Source of the DNA: Vinca minor
Taxonomy: Eukaryota; Streptophyta; Magnoliopsida; Gentianales; Apocynaceae
Length of the DNA stretch: 64,000 bases
Assembly: GCA_026122235.1 (NCBI GenBank)
Contig: JAOCZM010000134.1
Coordinates: 7,998,001 to 8,062,000 of the forward strand
Direction: 5' to 3'
Numbering within the stretch: position 1 is the stretch's first letter; every line of letters begins with the position of its first letter. Below, one piece after another: positions 1 through 10,706 of this stretch. The translations under genes were made by a program, and so were the position numbers. The notes under the pieces are model-generated. The model searched no databases and was not told where the DNA came from. It saw only the letters and a program-made list of their open reading frames with translations.

Positions 1-1158
1 TCACATTTGACGTGCACGAACTTAAAACGTTTCTAAAATAAAATACACTTTGTTTTAAAAACCATTGTTTTGATCCTTCGATCATCAAAAGCAAAATGTG
101 TTTGAAAAGTTTCTTAAAAGTTTTATATAAGCACAAAGTGTTTTGGAATCATTTAGAGAACATTAGAAATGAGACTTATTCGAAAATCAACTTTGGACCT
201 TCACCTAGGTCGACTGAGGCACTAGTCTCGGATGACCTAATGATGGTGGGTCAACCGAACTTTGTGGAAGGTCGACCGAGGTATGAGTTTTCACTTAGTC
301 TATTTTGAATGTTCTTGGACTGCAACGGCTAATTGGAATGATTGACATATGTTCAAGGTCGATCGACCGAGCTATTGCTCCGGACGACCGAGGCCTCTTT
401 GCGGTCGACCGCATATTTTTAGAGGGCTAGTTAATTCTTGTTCGGACGACCTTACAGCCATGTCAATCGACCAAGTTGTCTTGTCACATACAGATACTAT
501 CCGTTGCAGCATTAAATGCTTGGCCATTTTGAACTCTTTAAAAGCATTAAAGGCTAAAGTTTTGGAAGGTAGCAAGCTATTAAGTGTCATTAAGTCATAC
601 ATTTTCAAACAAGCATTCAATACATTTTATTGTGCTAAACAAGTGTGATTCTTATCATTTAAGCTTAGAAATATTGAGCTATAAATTTGTATTCAACAAT
701 CACATAAAGTGTGATAAGCTTTTGTTAAATCTTTCCATCTATACTCTCTATGAGTGTCTCTTAGTGAGTTGGCTCTTTGTAAGTTGTCATCTATTTGTAA
801 GTTTGTGCTCTTTTTCAGTTTCTTTTTGTGAGCTTGTAAGCTAGATGCCTACTTTTTGTGGTTGACTCTAAGTGGTTATTTTGTAAAACTCTTAGTGAGT
901 TAGCCACTTGTGTAATATTGGTTTCATCCCACCACCATTGAATTGTAAAGGGACTATAGTGTGTTGTTGAAATCCCTGGGTTAATCTCAAGTTAGTCGAC
1001 GTAGATTCTTAGTGAATCGAACCACTATAAATCTCGTGTTCTTAATCTTTCACTATTAGCTTACAACTCCTTACTTTATTTTTGCTTACATTTCATGACA
1101 TTTGAAAGAAAGTTTAATTTTTTTACAAAAACTCAATTCACTCTTCTTAGGGTTTTCA
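1..1158 (+). mobile_element. SIRE/Maximus-type LTR, 3' portion (solo or truncated)
   Basis: The stretch 890-1060 parallels the end of the complete SIRE LTR at 50100-50250: the same order of a GTGAGTTAGCCACTTGTGTAA block, a GACGTAGATTCTT block and an AATCGAACCACT block. Bases 187-465 hold several GGTCGACCGA/GGACGACCGA motifs, as in the other SIRE-type LTRs here. The end is placed at TTTTCA (1153-1158), matching the LTR end at 50385. No tRNA-Met primer site follows, so this is a solo or truncated LTR rather than the start of an intact element. The left end lies outside the window. The short ORFs inside it are LTR sequence, not genes. Confidence 0.65.
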
Positions 1159-1340
1159 AACTTGGTTAAATCAAAATTTAATTCTCCATTACTGATGACC
1201 CTATGTTGGTTGACTTTTTATGCTGTAAAAACTGCTACAAAACAATTATGTATTGTCCTTTAAAAGATTTAGAGATAGTAATATACTCCTACAAAAAGCG
1301 ATACCCACGTTCACAAGGCCTCCACCCCCCGATCCGAAAT

Positions 1341-1397
1341 AGGAGAGATAGTAATATACTATCTGTTTTGTGTAGGAGAGATAGCAATATACTATCC
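1341..1397 (+). repeat. Two direct copies of a 23-bp unit
   Basis: AGGAGAGATAGTAATATACT starts at 1341 and recurs at 1374 with one change, followed both times by ATC. Each copy contains the small palindrome GATAGTAATATACTATC. The function is unknown. The rest of 1159-1486 holds no gene. Confidence 0.7.
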
Positions 1398-1486
1398 ATC
1401 CCGCCCCTGCATACATCGACGACATACATCCAGAGCCGTCTCAATCATTTTGACATTAATGCTAGCCACCCCTGCATACATCCACG

Positions 1487-1667
1487 CAGGGACGAAGATA
1501 GGACCCCCGAGATTTTTAAAAATACTAATAGGTATAATAAATTTTATATGTAGTTCGGAATATTTTATCAGTTTCCCCTCCCAAGAAATTTTTTTTGCCG
1601 TTTTTATATGTAGTTCGACATACTTTGCAGTTTCACCCCCCAACGCCAAATTCTTGATTCGTACCTG
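1487..1667 (-). mobile_element. Small hAT-like MITE, copy A
   Basis: The 181-bp element starts CAGGGACGAAG and ends CGTACCTG. It is flanked by perfect 8-bp direct repeats CATCCACG at 1479-1486 and 1668-1675. The 8-bp duplication and CAG...CTG ends are hAT features. The interior (ATGTAGTTCGGAATATTTTATCAG and surroundings) is the reverse complement of the copy at 14133-14308, so strand here is relative to that copy. It has no coding capacity. Confidence 0.8.
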
Positions 1668-1768
1668 CATCCACGACTTCCAATGAGATCAATTTTTTTT
1701 TTCAAATATACGACATACATTCAAGAAATGTAATGTAATTGGACTTGCTAAGTGCCTAAGGTTGTAAG

Positions 1769-3969
1769 GGGCTTTGCATTAGACCGCCAGTGTTTTTGTG
1801 GAAAGCCCAAAACATGGCATTTAAAAAAGTTGGACCAACATTTCTGGCCGGAATGGAAGTCCCACTTCCGGGAAGTGAGACTTCTGTTCCCTCTGACATG
1901 GCACTTGAACGCTGGCTGACGTGGAACAAGATGGGAACGGAAGTGGGACTTCCGTCTTTGTCCGGGAACGGAAGTCCCCCATCGACCAGTGTTGGAAGAA
2001 AAAATGATATTTTTTCCCTCCGGGCAGAAATTACCAAGTGACACTTCTATTTTGACCTAGCTGGTTGTTTTTGCCTGAGACACATGAGTATTTACAACAA
2101 AATAATGAAATTTGCCAGAATATTAACCAAAATACATGTACGCAAAATAACTCTAGAAAAACTGAATGTATTAATAAAATAAGAACAATGAAAAAAAAAC
2201 AAACGAATCGTGTATGTCATAAATATATTGTTTACAATAATTAAATAAAGCATATCCTATCTAAGGATTTGAAGGAGTGTATCTACGTGGGCTTCCCCGG
2301 TTATCACGGAGACAGTATGTGTGGCCCGTCCTGGTCACACAACACTACCATGCTCCGTCTCAACGAATACTGCCCCCTCGGTGTCGATCTGTAACACCTC
2401 CACTGGGAATTCTGCCTAGAGTTGTGGAGTCTGCTGCTGCGTCTGTGTCTGGTCCAGGCCCAGGCTGTACGAGGGAGTTGCACCGAAGAATACTTTCTCC
2501 TGTCCCGCTGAAGAGGGCCCAACACCAGGATGACCTCCAAATTGAGTACCAAGAGTATATGTGCCAACGCTCGGATATAGATAATCAAAATCAATGGGGA
2601 CATCGGGCTGAGTCTAAAAAAGAGTAGGAGCCATAGCAAGATGCTCGGACTGAGGAGGAGGATGTGTGAAGATATCGCAAATTCACCCGGGAGCCCGACT
2701 TATCGGGGAAAAAGAAACTACCAATCAATATCAAGATCAGAGCCCTAGCCCTCTCCTCTACCTGGCGGTCGGTAGTATCATCACCTAGAGGTTCACAAAT
2801 ATGGGCAAAAACATCCACAAACTGCAAATTGTTTCCCTTGATTGCCGCCTCGGTGGGTCGAAATCCTAAAAGATCGAACACGCGTTCAATCATCAGTCCT
2901 TGGAATGATTGTAAGATGCGTCCAACGACACTACGTGGCCCCTGGTCGGTAGTCCTAGAAGACATCCTACGTCCTCTAGTGTGATGGTCGCCTCCCCGCA
3001 ACGTAGGTGGAACGTGTGGGTCTTCAGGCGCCATCTCTCAACTAATGCAGTCACGAGAGCGTGATCTACATTAATATTACCTAATCTACAGCATCCCCCA
3101 AACCCTACTAGGTCGATTAGGTTTAACACTCGACGGTTGGTTTCCCTAGTATAGGCAGCGTAAAAGTTACCCGAACCCGTAATCACCTTTAACGGGTCGT
3201 TCAGGGTCTCTTCCCCGTGCCATATTCCTAAAGATCTATGGGACGGTTGTTTGTTCAAAACTGAGGGATCAAAAGGACCGGGATGAAGATGAGCGGGAAT
3301 GACCATCTATAAAAAAAAACAAACACATACAATTTATCAGAAAAAATAAATGTAATATCTCTAGTTCTACTTTTGCCTTAAATTCACACAATACACAAAA
3401 TTACCAAATTGACAATTTTACAATAGCACAAATGCCCTAAAATCACAAATGCTCTAAGTGTAAATCCACACAATCATAACTTCACAATTCACAAATTACC
3501 CAATCAACAAAAATACCCTAAATTCAAAAATACCCAAATTCAACAAAATCCACAAATAATTCACAAAATCAACAAATAACTTTGATTTCCTAAACATAAT
3601 TAGTGTATTCATAGTTAAACTCAACAAATAATTTACTATTTTTCCAAAAAAAATCAAATTAAATTTTGATTTTTTACCTCACAAATTGAGAGTTGAAAGA
3701 GAAAAAAGTTGTTGGAGCAGTGGCGGCGGCGACGGTCGGCAGGCGGCGGCGACGGACAGCAAGGGAATTTAGGGGGATGGTTTTTTTTTTTCCTTGGTAA
3801 AAAATGACGGGAGGAAAGAGAAGAAGGGGATTTAATTCGGCCCGATGGGAACGTAAGCGAGCGAAACGGAAGTCCAAACGGGGACGCAGGCCAGAAATGT
3901 TGGTCCAGCTTTTTTTAATGCCATGTTTTGGGATTTCTACAAAATCACTGTCAGTCTAATGCAAACCCC
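1769..3969. mobile_element. MULE carrying a plant-mobile-domain gene (MULE-1)
   Basis: Terminal inverted repeats of roughly 85 bp run from 1769 and back from 3969: the left reads GGGCTTTGCATTAGAC, and the right in reverse complement reads GGGGTTTGCATTAGAC. Similarity continues through the AAAACATGGCATT and GGACCAACATTTCTGGCC blocks. Flanking direct repeats are 9 bp, GGTTGTAAG (1760-1768) and GATTGTAAG (3970-3978), with one mismatch, as expected of Mutator-like elements. There is no MURA transposase inside; the only recognisable gene is the mobile-domain pseudogene. The left subterminal region repeats the palindrome GGAAGTCCCACTTCC (1855-1869) and its complement (1939-1953). Bases 3307-3670 are AT-rich with no gene. 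Confidence 0.85.
2591..3306 (-). pseudogene. Plant mobile domain (MAIN-like) protein, broken
   Basis: The reading opens at the minus-strand ATG ending at 3306. About residues 25-125 resemble the plant mobile domain shared by MAIN/MAIL proteins and many transposon-borne relatives. Visible landmarks are the LVERWRLKTHTFHLRCGEAT block followed by LEDVGCLLGLPTRG. The first frame stops at 2893; the homology continues in another frame (LGFRPTEAAIKG, then LILIGSFFFPDKSG) down to about 2640, so at least one frameshift lies near 2930-2960 and another near 2640. Family members are longer than what is readable here. It lies inside the MULE termini in antisense orientation and is probably a passenger or domesticable transposon gene. 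Function is inferred from family only. Confidence 0.7.
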
Positions 3970-4069
3970 GATTGTAAGCAAGGTTCTTGTAATATAAAAA
4001 TAGTTAGATCAAGAAACTAAAGTTTTTTTCTCGGATGCATGTATGTGCTTTCAAGATTTCTAATTCAAG

Positions 4070-4258
4070 ATTACAAAGTTCATAGCCTAGTGGGATATGA
4101 CTTGCCCACGACGGTCGTGGGTTCGATACCCTCCCATGCATGGGGCAAACTTTAATTGTCTCCCTTTCTAGGGCTTTTCTCCTTCTCTTATCAGGTTGTT
4201 CTCTCTCCCCTTATTGAGCAATCGCCCAGCCGAGTTTCAAAAAAAAAAAAAAAAGAAC
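4070..4258 (+). mobile_element. tRNA-derived SINE
   Basis: An 11-bp perfect target duplication TCTAATTCAAG sits at 4059-4069 and 4259-4269. The head resembles a tRNA promoter: an A-box-like TAGCCTAGTGGG and a B-box-like GGGTTCGATACCC at about 4129-4141. The tail is A-rich (4238-4254). It could be mistaken for a tRNA gene, but it lacks a foldable 3' half and has SINE-type duplications. No other gene-like feature lies in 3979-4058. Confidence 0.8.
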
Positions 4259-4269
4259 TCTAATTCAAG

Positions 4270-5271
4270 CGTCTTACCAACTTGGGAGGTCCTACTAATG
4301 AAGAATGACTTTTAGAAGTACGGCCAGCTACAAGTAGCTGCTACCATTTTTTTTATTATAGATTGAGATTTGCTTCTAACTTAATCATTATTAAAAAAAT
4401 TATTTTTCACATGTAATTGAAGAGAAAACTTCTCTATATATACATAAATAATTTATGCTTTTTTTTCCAATAAACTTTTATTTTACCTCTTAATGTATAT
4501 AAACTATTTTTGAACTACTACTTTTGTCAAAATAGTATAAAATTAGTGATTTTCAATCACTTTTGAACACGTGTTATATATATATATATATTGAATTTTT
4601 CTGTGTAATTGAAATATACAATTCATGAAAAAAGGATAAGAAATTGCCTACCTTTTAGGGCAATCTATAAATCTTCTTTTTAGATGTTCATTTGTCTAGA
4701 AGATTCTTCTTCCCCTCTCCCCCTAAGTAGGATCAATAGTAGTTTTACTAATCTTTCATAATTACTTGAATCTACCAGTTAGAAGAGAAACGTCTAACCT
4801 ACACTTTTCTTTAGTGATGCCAGAAAGAGACCTCATATTGATATCTTATATTAGAACCAAATTAGTAAGATGATTTTCAAAGATCATTGAGACATCTTAT
4901 TCTTATTCATCTAATAGAAAATAAAAGACTTGTGATGGTATATGGGACATAACTTACCAGTTAAATTAAATTTCTTAATTTTTTTTATTGAAATTAAATT
5001 AAACATCTTAATTTAAGATAAAATCTAAATATTAGTGATTGTTTTGTTCTGCTTCAATGTATTAAAGGTAAGGGTTCGAATTTATGAACATTTGAAGATC
5101 ATATGGATAAACTCGATCTCTTATAAGTAAATTGAATTGCCTGGTATTTATTAATGAGGTAACTATTGTAATATCCCAACTCAATGCAAAATATCCTTGT
5201 TGGTACAAAATATTACCCTATGTTGTAATAATAGTTGTTGTTTTTTAAGTTTTTGGGATTTAATATCTAAT
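4270..5271. other. AT-rich stretch, no gene seen
   Basis: No ORF with recognisable homology occurs on either strand. A short (TA)n run lies at about 4576-4592. Nothing further is supported. Confidence 0.6.
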
Positions 5272-5279
5272 CTTTTGAA

Positions 5280-5399
5280 CTAGTCAAGATGGTCACAGTC
5301 CAGTGGGGCTGGCCTCTCTACCCACAATCGTGAGGTCGCGTGTTCGATACCAGACAACTGCCTAGACTACTAACCCCTTAACCAAAAAAAAAAAAAAAA
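5280..5399 (+). mobile_element. Short tRNA-derived SINE, second family
   Basis: The element is about 120 bp with an 8-bp duplication CTTTTGAA at 5272-5279 and 5400-5407, a B-box-like GTGTTCGATACC at 5340-5351 and an A17-like tail ending at 5399. The A-box-like segment CACAGTCCAGTGGGG is weak. Its sequence differs from the SINE at 4070, so it is a separate family. Confidence 0.7.
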
Positions 5400-5886
5400 C
5401 TTTTGAAGTATGATTTCAATACTCGATCATCAAATAATTATCTAACTGACACCAATTTTTAATAATAGCTACTTGTTTTTCCCAAAGTGATGTCAAAATA
5501 CTAATACGTGACAAAAAGGTCAAAACATTAAGGAGTGGTATGCAATTTTCGTAAAAGTGATGAAAGTCAACAGTTTTATTGGGGTGAAAATCGTCTGTGT
5601 ACCCATTTTTGTACTTAACTAATAAAAATTCACCATGTAATCATTTTTTTGAATTATATATACATGTGATGAATTGTGATTTGTTGGATACAGAAATAAA
5701 TACACAGACTACTACAAACTATTATTTGCCGTTTTATTGGACTAATATATTCCGTTGTCCAATTGAGATGTCACCGACAGTCGACAGATTCCGCGTCTAA
5801 AGTCTAAACACTTCGAATCTTTCCCTCTTTTTATTTTTCCTTCTTTTCCTGATATAAAAATAGACATAATAGCTATTTTGGTCACA

Positions 5887-6179
5887 AAACCCTAAAAAGT
5901 TGTGGAAGGCCTCTGATTTGTGCATAACCTCGATTTTGTTATTGCCTTTTTAATAGTAGGGTCTGATTATACGGTCATAGAATTTTGTATTATAAGGCAT
6001 TTATTCTCTAGATTTTTCTATAACCGCGAGTCTTGTAATGTTCTCCGACTCATTGTTTAAGCTGGAATTTTTCTAAGTTTTGATGCCTTATTTCAAAGGG
6101 TAGGGGATCAATTGGAATTTCACCTTCCTCGTGTAGTTCCTAATATCTATTAAAGATAGTATTTTCTTTTCAAAAAAAA
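5887..6179 (+). mobile_element. Unclassified retroposon (SINE or 5'-truncated LINE tail)
   Basis: A perfect 16-bp direct repeat AGCTATTTTGGTCACA lies at 5871-5886 and 6180-6195, and the match continues AAAAC/CAAC with one mismatch. The body ends in a short A-run (6172-6179). This is the signature of target-primed reverse transcription. I see no B box and no coding sequence, so a 5'-truncated LINE 3' UTR is the likeliest source. Confidence 0.7.
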
Positions 6180-6195
6180 AGCTATTTTGGTCACA

Positions 6196-7443
6196 CAACT
6201 ATTTACGTTTTGCGGTGTTTGTCACTCAATTATTTTTTGATTAAATATATCACTTAATATTTATAATTAACTAAAAATAAACCGCAACCATATTTCTTGG
6301 TGATTTCCTTCCAAGTTATACATGTATTCAAAAAATAAATCGCAAAATGTAAATAATTTAGTAACCAAAATAACTAATAACTCCATAAAAACATGAAGAC
6401 CACAAAATTTTCTTTTTCCATTTCTATTCATGACATGATATTTCTCAACACATGATTTCTTAAAAAAAATCTTTTTTTTACTATATTTTACATCCTTTCT
6501 TTTAGCGTTATTATTATTTTATATCTGAATTGTCGGTTTAACATCTCACAATTGCTTTTCTTTTCTTTTTTGCCTTTGCTTTCATTGTTAGTGGAAAATA
6601 TTAGTATTTTATATACATGCAAGGAAAAGAAAGAAAGAAAAATTTAGAAATGACATTTAACATACACATATACATTTAACTTGTATCAAATAACTTTCAC
6701 CAATTGATAACATTCATATTAAATTCTATTTTATTTCTAAAGATATGTTGTATTCAAGTGGTCTAAGAGGTCTGCCCCACTGGGCAAATGATCCTGCCAA
6801 GACCGTTACGTCTGAGTTTGACATCCTTCTTCTTATTGTACATTGAATAATAAAAATCTTAAAGAAAAACAAAAAAGGTTGCCTCCAATGCAAAATTTAT
6901 AAGCTTAATCATTTTTTGGTGATCTATGATTGGCATTTTACCAGATTACTTTCGTTGGGATCGAATGTACATTATATCGTTAGCTAACAGGAAATTTCGT
7001 AGTTCTATAATATTAATCGCTTTTAAAGTCTAAAACTTGCGACATAACTCTGATTAAGTTTTGAAAAGTTGGAAATATGAGTAACTAAGCTAAGATCAAT
7101 TAACTATAAACCTAATCCCTTTTATTTGCAAGATAACTTATAAACTTAGCTAACACTATAAAGATTTCTTTTAAAGAAAATTTGATAATAAGTAGTAGTA
7201 CTATCTAATTGATAAATTCAAGAAGTGATGTGTTGGTAGATTTCTTTTATTGAGTTAATGACATTTGGGGAAACTGGTAAGCACCGGATCTAGTGCATAA
7301 CGTTTTAAGTTTTATGCAGAACAATTGCGATTGTCAAATGAAAAAAGTTTAGCGGCTAAGAATTATTAGCAAATACGTATTTAATTTTTTTGTGAACACC
7401 TGTTATCAATGGACGAACACCTGTTATACATTTCTTTAATATG
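6196..7443. other. AT-rich stretch, no gene seen
   Basis: No supported ORF is present. Bases 6742-6862 contain a possible decayed tRNA-derived SINE (A-box-like TGGTCTAAGAGG, B-box-like GAGTTTGACATCC at 6812-6824, and an A-rich end), but I could not find target duplications. Confidence 0.5.
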
Positions 7444-7445
7444 TA

Positions 7446-7679
7446 TTATCTCAATTCCATAATATAAGTAGTTTAGGTTATATAGCGAAAATTAAGGAAA
7501 CAAAATAAGGTACTTTATTAGTCAAAATATCAATATTACTCTTTTAAATAGAATTAGTAGTATAGAAGTCCTATTTAAAAGAGTAATATTAATATTTTTG
7601 AATAACAAAGTATCTTCCATTTTGCTTCCTTAATTTTCTCTACATGTCTTAAATAAATTATATTATGAAATGAAGAGAG
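7446..7679. mobile_element. Stowaway-like MITE
   Basis: The two halves form one long imperfect hairpin: the left arm (TTATCTCAATTCCATAATAT) pairs with the right arm reading ATATTATGAAATGAAGAGAG. The pairing continues through AAAATTAAGGAA and TATTACTCTTTTAAATA near the centre (about 7540-7590). The flanks are TA dinucleotides (7444-7445 and 7680-7681), as for Tc1/mariner-derived Stowaway elements. Similar ends occur at 14011-14432. Confidence 0.75.
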
Positions 7680-7809
7680 TATTACATAACATATGTTACC
7701 AAGAAAATCGACAGGTGCTTGCTAAAAAAAAATTCAACCGTCATTTTATTTTTAATTCGACGGCCGCAATTTGTTCCGCACCGACCTGCATATAAGGCAT
7801 TCTACAATG

Positions 7810-8052
7810 CAGTCTGGCTCCTATGCGGAACAGGGATTGTTCCGCACGTGCGGTGTGGAACAATTCCAGCCGTCGGATTGGATTTTGAACGGCCCAGATC
7901 TGGAGAGAGAAAAGTTGCGGCTGGACTTAGAATATTAAAAAAAAAAAAAATTCTCTCTTCAGATTTGGACCGTTAAAAAATCTCATCAGACGGCTGGTAG
8001 CTTGTCCCGCAATTGCGGAACAAAAAGCTGTCCCGCATAAGAGCCAGGAGCT
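7810..8052. mobile_element. hAT-like foldback MITE
   Basis: Imperfect inverted arms of roughly 110 bp are seen: the left CAGTCTGGCTCCTATGCGG matches the right in reverse complement (AGCTCCTGGCTCTTATGCGG). Later blocks TTGTTCCGCA, CCAGCCGTC and GAGAGAGAA are also mirrored. An 8-bp near-perfect duplication is present, CTACAATG (7802-7809) and CTGCAATG (8053-8060), which points to hAT. The ORFs crossing it are by-products of the palindrome. Confidence 0.75.
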
Positions 8053-8060
8053 CTGCAATG

Positions 8061-8419
8061 GGACCATTACCCAAGGCTGTGGGGCAAATGTTTGTCGTTT
8101 GAATTGGGGAGTGGATTGGGCCAATTTGTAATTTTTTTTGCCAGATTATTGGGGAGTGGATTGACTAGAATCTCTGCAAAAATATTGGCTTTACATCGAG
8201 GACGAAACTAGACATTGAAAGTCAGAGGAACGAGAATTAAATTTTACATAATATTTAAGGGGTAATAAGTAATTATCTTAATGCTATTTGCAAAATTTCA
8301 AAATTTTGTAAAAATAAATTTTAAAATTTTAGAAATCTTGGATACCTAAATCCCTCCTTACTCTTCATGGCTTAGAGAAGCAGCCCAACACCATTTGGTT
8401 TTGGAGAAACAAAGAAATG
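8061..8419. other. Spacer, no gene seen
   Basis: No supported gene is present. A 16-bp phrase ATTGGGGAGTGGATTG occurs twice within about 65 bp (near 8103 and 8149). Confidence 0.5.
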
Positions 8420-8424
8420 TTTGA

Positions 8425-8667
8425 AGTTATAGATACTAATGGAGCTAATCAAGGAGCCAATCAGGGAGCCAATCAAAACCATAATCAAGGGAGCAAATCT
8501 CTCATCTAATTGATTGTAATTAGTACTGTAATTAATATAGATTTATTTCCTTCCATTTTATTCATATGTAAAGATGTATATATAGGTGATGTATTGTAAA
8601 CGTTTTTCACAATCAATGAAAGACATTCTTTCTTTTACATAATTTCTTCTTTATTCATATTTCTTCA
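8425..8667 (+). repeat. 5' LTR of copia A
   Basis: This 243-bp LTR ends TTCTTCA and is followed by the tRNA-Met site. It is 24 bp longer than the 3' LTR because the GGAGCCAATCA(G/A) phrase near 8440-8475 is repeated. A TATATATA box-like run lies at 8577-8584. The first base is A where the 3' LTR has T. Confidence 0.85.
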
Positions 8668-8680
8668 TGGTATCAGAGCA
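8668..8680 (+). other. Primer binding site, tRNA initiator Met
   Basis: TGGTATCAGAGCA directly follows the LTR. This is the standard complement of the 3' end of the plant initiator tRNA-Met used by most copia elements. Confidence 0.9.
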
Positions 8681-8774
8681 AACCTTTTGAGGTTTTCCGC
8701 ACTTTTATTCTCCTTCTATTTTTATTATCTGGCTTATAGAAGCTGTTTCTTTCATATAATTTTTTTTAGTTGAA

Positions 8775-9392
8775 ATGTCTTCTGCTAGTCTATCACTCAA
8801 TAGCGAAAATAATGGCGGTTCCACGGTTCGATTTGGTGGTCAATGTGTTGTAGAAGAATTTTCTCAATCTCCATGGCTTTTCAATTCTACTTTTCAGTCA
8901 CAACGGATTACTGATATTGCAGTTCAGCCACCACGAGTTTCAATAAATGTTGTTTCTCTGCCGCCAGATGCTGCTTCATTTTTTAATTCAGGTAATAAGT
9001 GTTTACCACCGATAATGCAATGGATTATTGATTCTGGAGCTACTCACCATATTTGTTGTTCCTTGAATTCTTTTACATCTTATCACTCTTTATCCCCTAC
9101 CCCCCATTCGTCTGTCCACTGGTTCCTTTACTTATGCAACTCATGTTGGTTCAATTATTTTAAACTCAAATCTTATTCTTTCAAACGTATTATTTGTCCC
9201 CTCATTCTCTTTTAATTTGTTATCCCTGGGGCAACTACTTCAGGACCCTAATTTATCTATCTCTTTTCGTTATAACTTTTGTCGTATTCAAGATCATATG
9301 AAGCTGAAAACAATTGGTTCGGCTGAAATGGTTAATGGATTATATTTATTGCACCCTGATCATTCATCTTATGTTCCTTTGTCTCTAACATT
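8775..9392 (+). pseudogene. Copia A: gag remnant, protease and gap to integrase
   Basis: The ORF opens at 8775. Its first 80 or so residues have no UBN2/gag fold that I recognise and no zinc knuckle. The retropepsin signature IIDSGATHHI sits at about residues 85-94, at 9026-9055. The expected protease continuation leaves this frame just after, near the C-run at 9097-9104. It resumes in the frame of the ORF at 9217 (LLSLGQLLQDPNLS), which runs to the region before integrase. The enzyme would be an aspartic protease that cleaves Gag-Pol, but it is broken here. Confidence 0.75.
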
Positions 9393-9872
9393 ATGTCTAA
9401 TTCTAATCATCTATCTGTCGGTAATGGTGTAAACTTTTCTAATACATCTCTCTGGCATTATCGCCTTGGTCACCTTTCTTTTCCTAGATTAAAAATGGCA
9501 CAACATATGGATTCCAATATAAAAGTTACACAAAATGAACATGAACATTGCTCCATTTGCCCTATGGCTAAGCAATCCAAGCCTCCATTCCCCCTTAGTA
9601 AATCCACTTCTCAAGCATGCTTTGATTTAATACACGTAGACATTTGGGGACCATATAAAATTCACACCGTTCACGGTCACCTATATTTCCTCACTATCGT
9701 AGATGATTTTAGTCGTTTCACTTGGATTTATTTGATGAAAACAAAGTCTGAGGCTCGACCCCTTACCCAACACTTCGGTCAATATGTGCTTACTCAATTC
9801 GAAAAGGTCATTAAAGTAGTGCGTTCAGACAATGGACCTGAGTTTCAAATGTCTGAATTTTTTTACTACTAA
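9393..9872 (+). pseudogene. Copia A: GAG-pre-integrase and integrase catalytic core
   Basis: The LWHYRLGHLSFPRL segment is the GAG-pre-integrase zinc-binding region, and HCSICPMAKQ supplies the CxxC pair. The retroviral-type integrase core follows: first Asp in HVDIWGPY, second in VRSDNGPEF. The frame ends at 9872 just before the third catalytic residue, which is read in the next ORF. The switch lies in the T-run around 9857-9863. Copia integrase joins cDNA ends to host DNA. Confidence 0.85.
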
Positions 9873-10706
9873 AGGGATCATTCACCAAACCTCTTGCGTA
9901 GAAACTCCTCAGCAAAATGAAATTGGTGAAAGAAAACATCGCCATATCCTAAACATTGCTCGTGCCCTTAAATTTCAATCGCATCTACCTTCCGCTTACT
10001 GGGGATATTTTGTCACCCATGCTGTTTACCTTATAAACATTACCCCAACACCATTACTGCAGAACCAAACTCCTCACACACTTTTATACAATAAACCACC
10101 TTTATACTCACATCTCCGTGTTTTTGGTAGCTTAGCATATGCATCAACCCTTTCTGCTCATCGCTCAAAATTCGATTCTCGTAGTTGTCCCTCCATTTTC
10201 ATAGGATATCCCGCTCAAACGAAAGGTTACACTCTCATCGACCTTCACTCACGGTCCATTTTTATCTCTCGAAATGTTACCTTTCACGAAAACATATTTC
10301 CTTATCCACAACAATCCCCACCCGTTCCTCCCTCAAACAATATTCCCTTACCAATTCCTTTCATCAATGATCTCCCTTTTGAACCCCCATCATCAAATAC
10401 TACTCACACTCCCATAATCAATCCAACCCCTCATACTTCACCTCCAAATCTTCCTCACAATTCTCCTCCTACTTCTACTATCTCGCCTCCCCCTCCTCAT
10501 CCTTTTCGAAAATCCACTAGGATCTCACATACTCCTTCCTATCTAAACGATTATTATTGTTCTCTTGTTCAATCTTCATATCCTCCCACTCTTTCTAATA
10601 CAAAGACATATACTCCTCACTCCCTAGAACAGGTTCACGATTATCATTCACTATTTCCAGATCATAAATCTTTTGCATTATCTGTTTCTACTCACTTTGT
10701 ACATAA
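9860..10706 (+). pseudogene. Copia A: integrase C-terminal part and linker
   Basis: The catalytic Glu lies in the PQQNEIGERKH block at about 9910-9942. Conserved copia sequence follows (WGYFVTHAVYLIN, then the SKFDSRS and FIGYPAQTKGY blocks). After that comes a proline/serine/threonine-rich linker (about 10315-10510) that normally separates integrase from reverse transcriptase. The frame is lost near 10700 at the entry into RT. Confidence 0.85.

Noticed and set aside
349..648. 99-codon ORF near the window start
   Set aside because: It is LTR sequence rich in GGTCGACCG motifs; no domain.
2277..2639. Plus-strand 116-codon ORF opposite the mobile-domain gene
   Set aside because: It is the antisense shadow of the minus-strand gene region.
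4120..4145. tRNA-like B boxes here and at 5340 and 24670 as tRNA genes
   Set aside because: No foldable tRNA body; each is bounded by target duplications and an A-rich or TA tail, so they are SINEs.
7719..8124. ORFs of 65-85 residues across the foldback MITE
   Set aside because: They arise from the palindromic arms and have no family resemblance.
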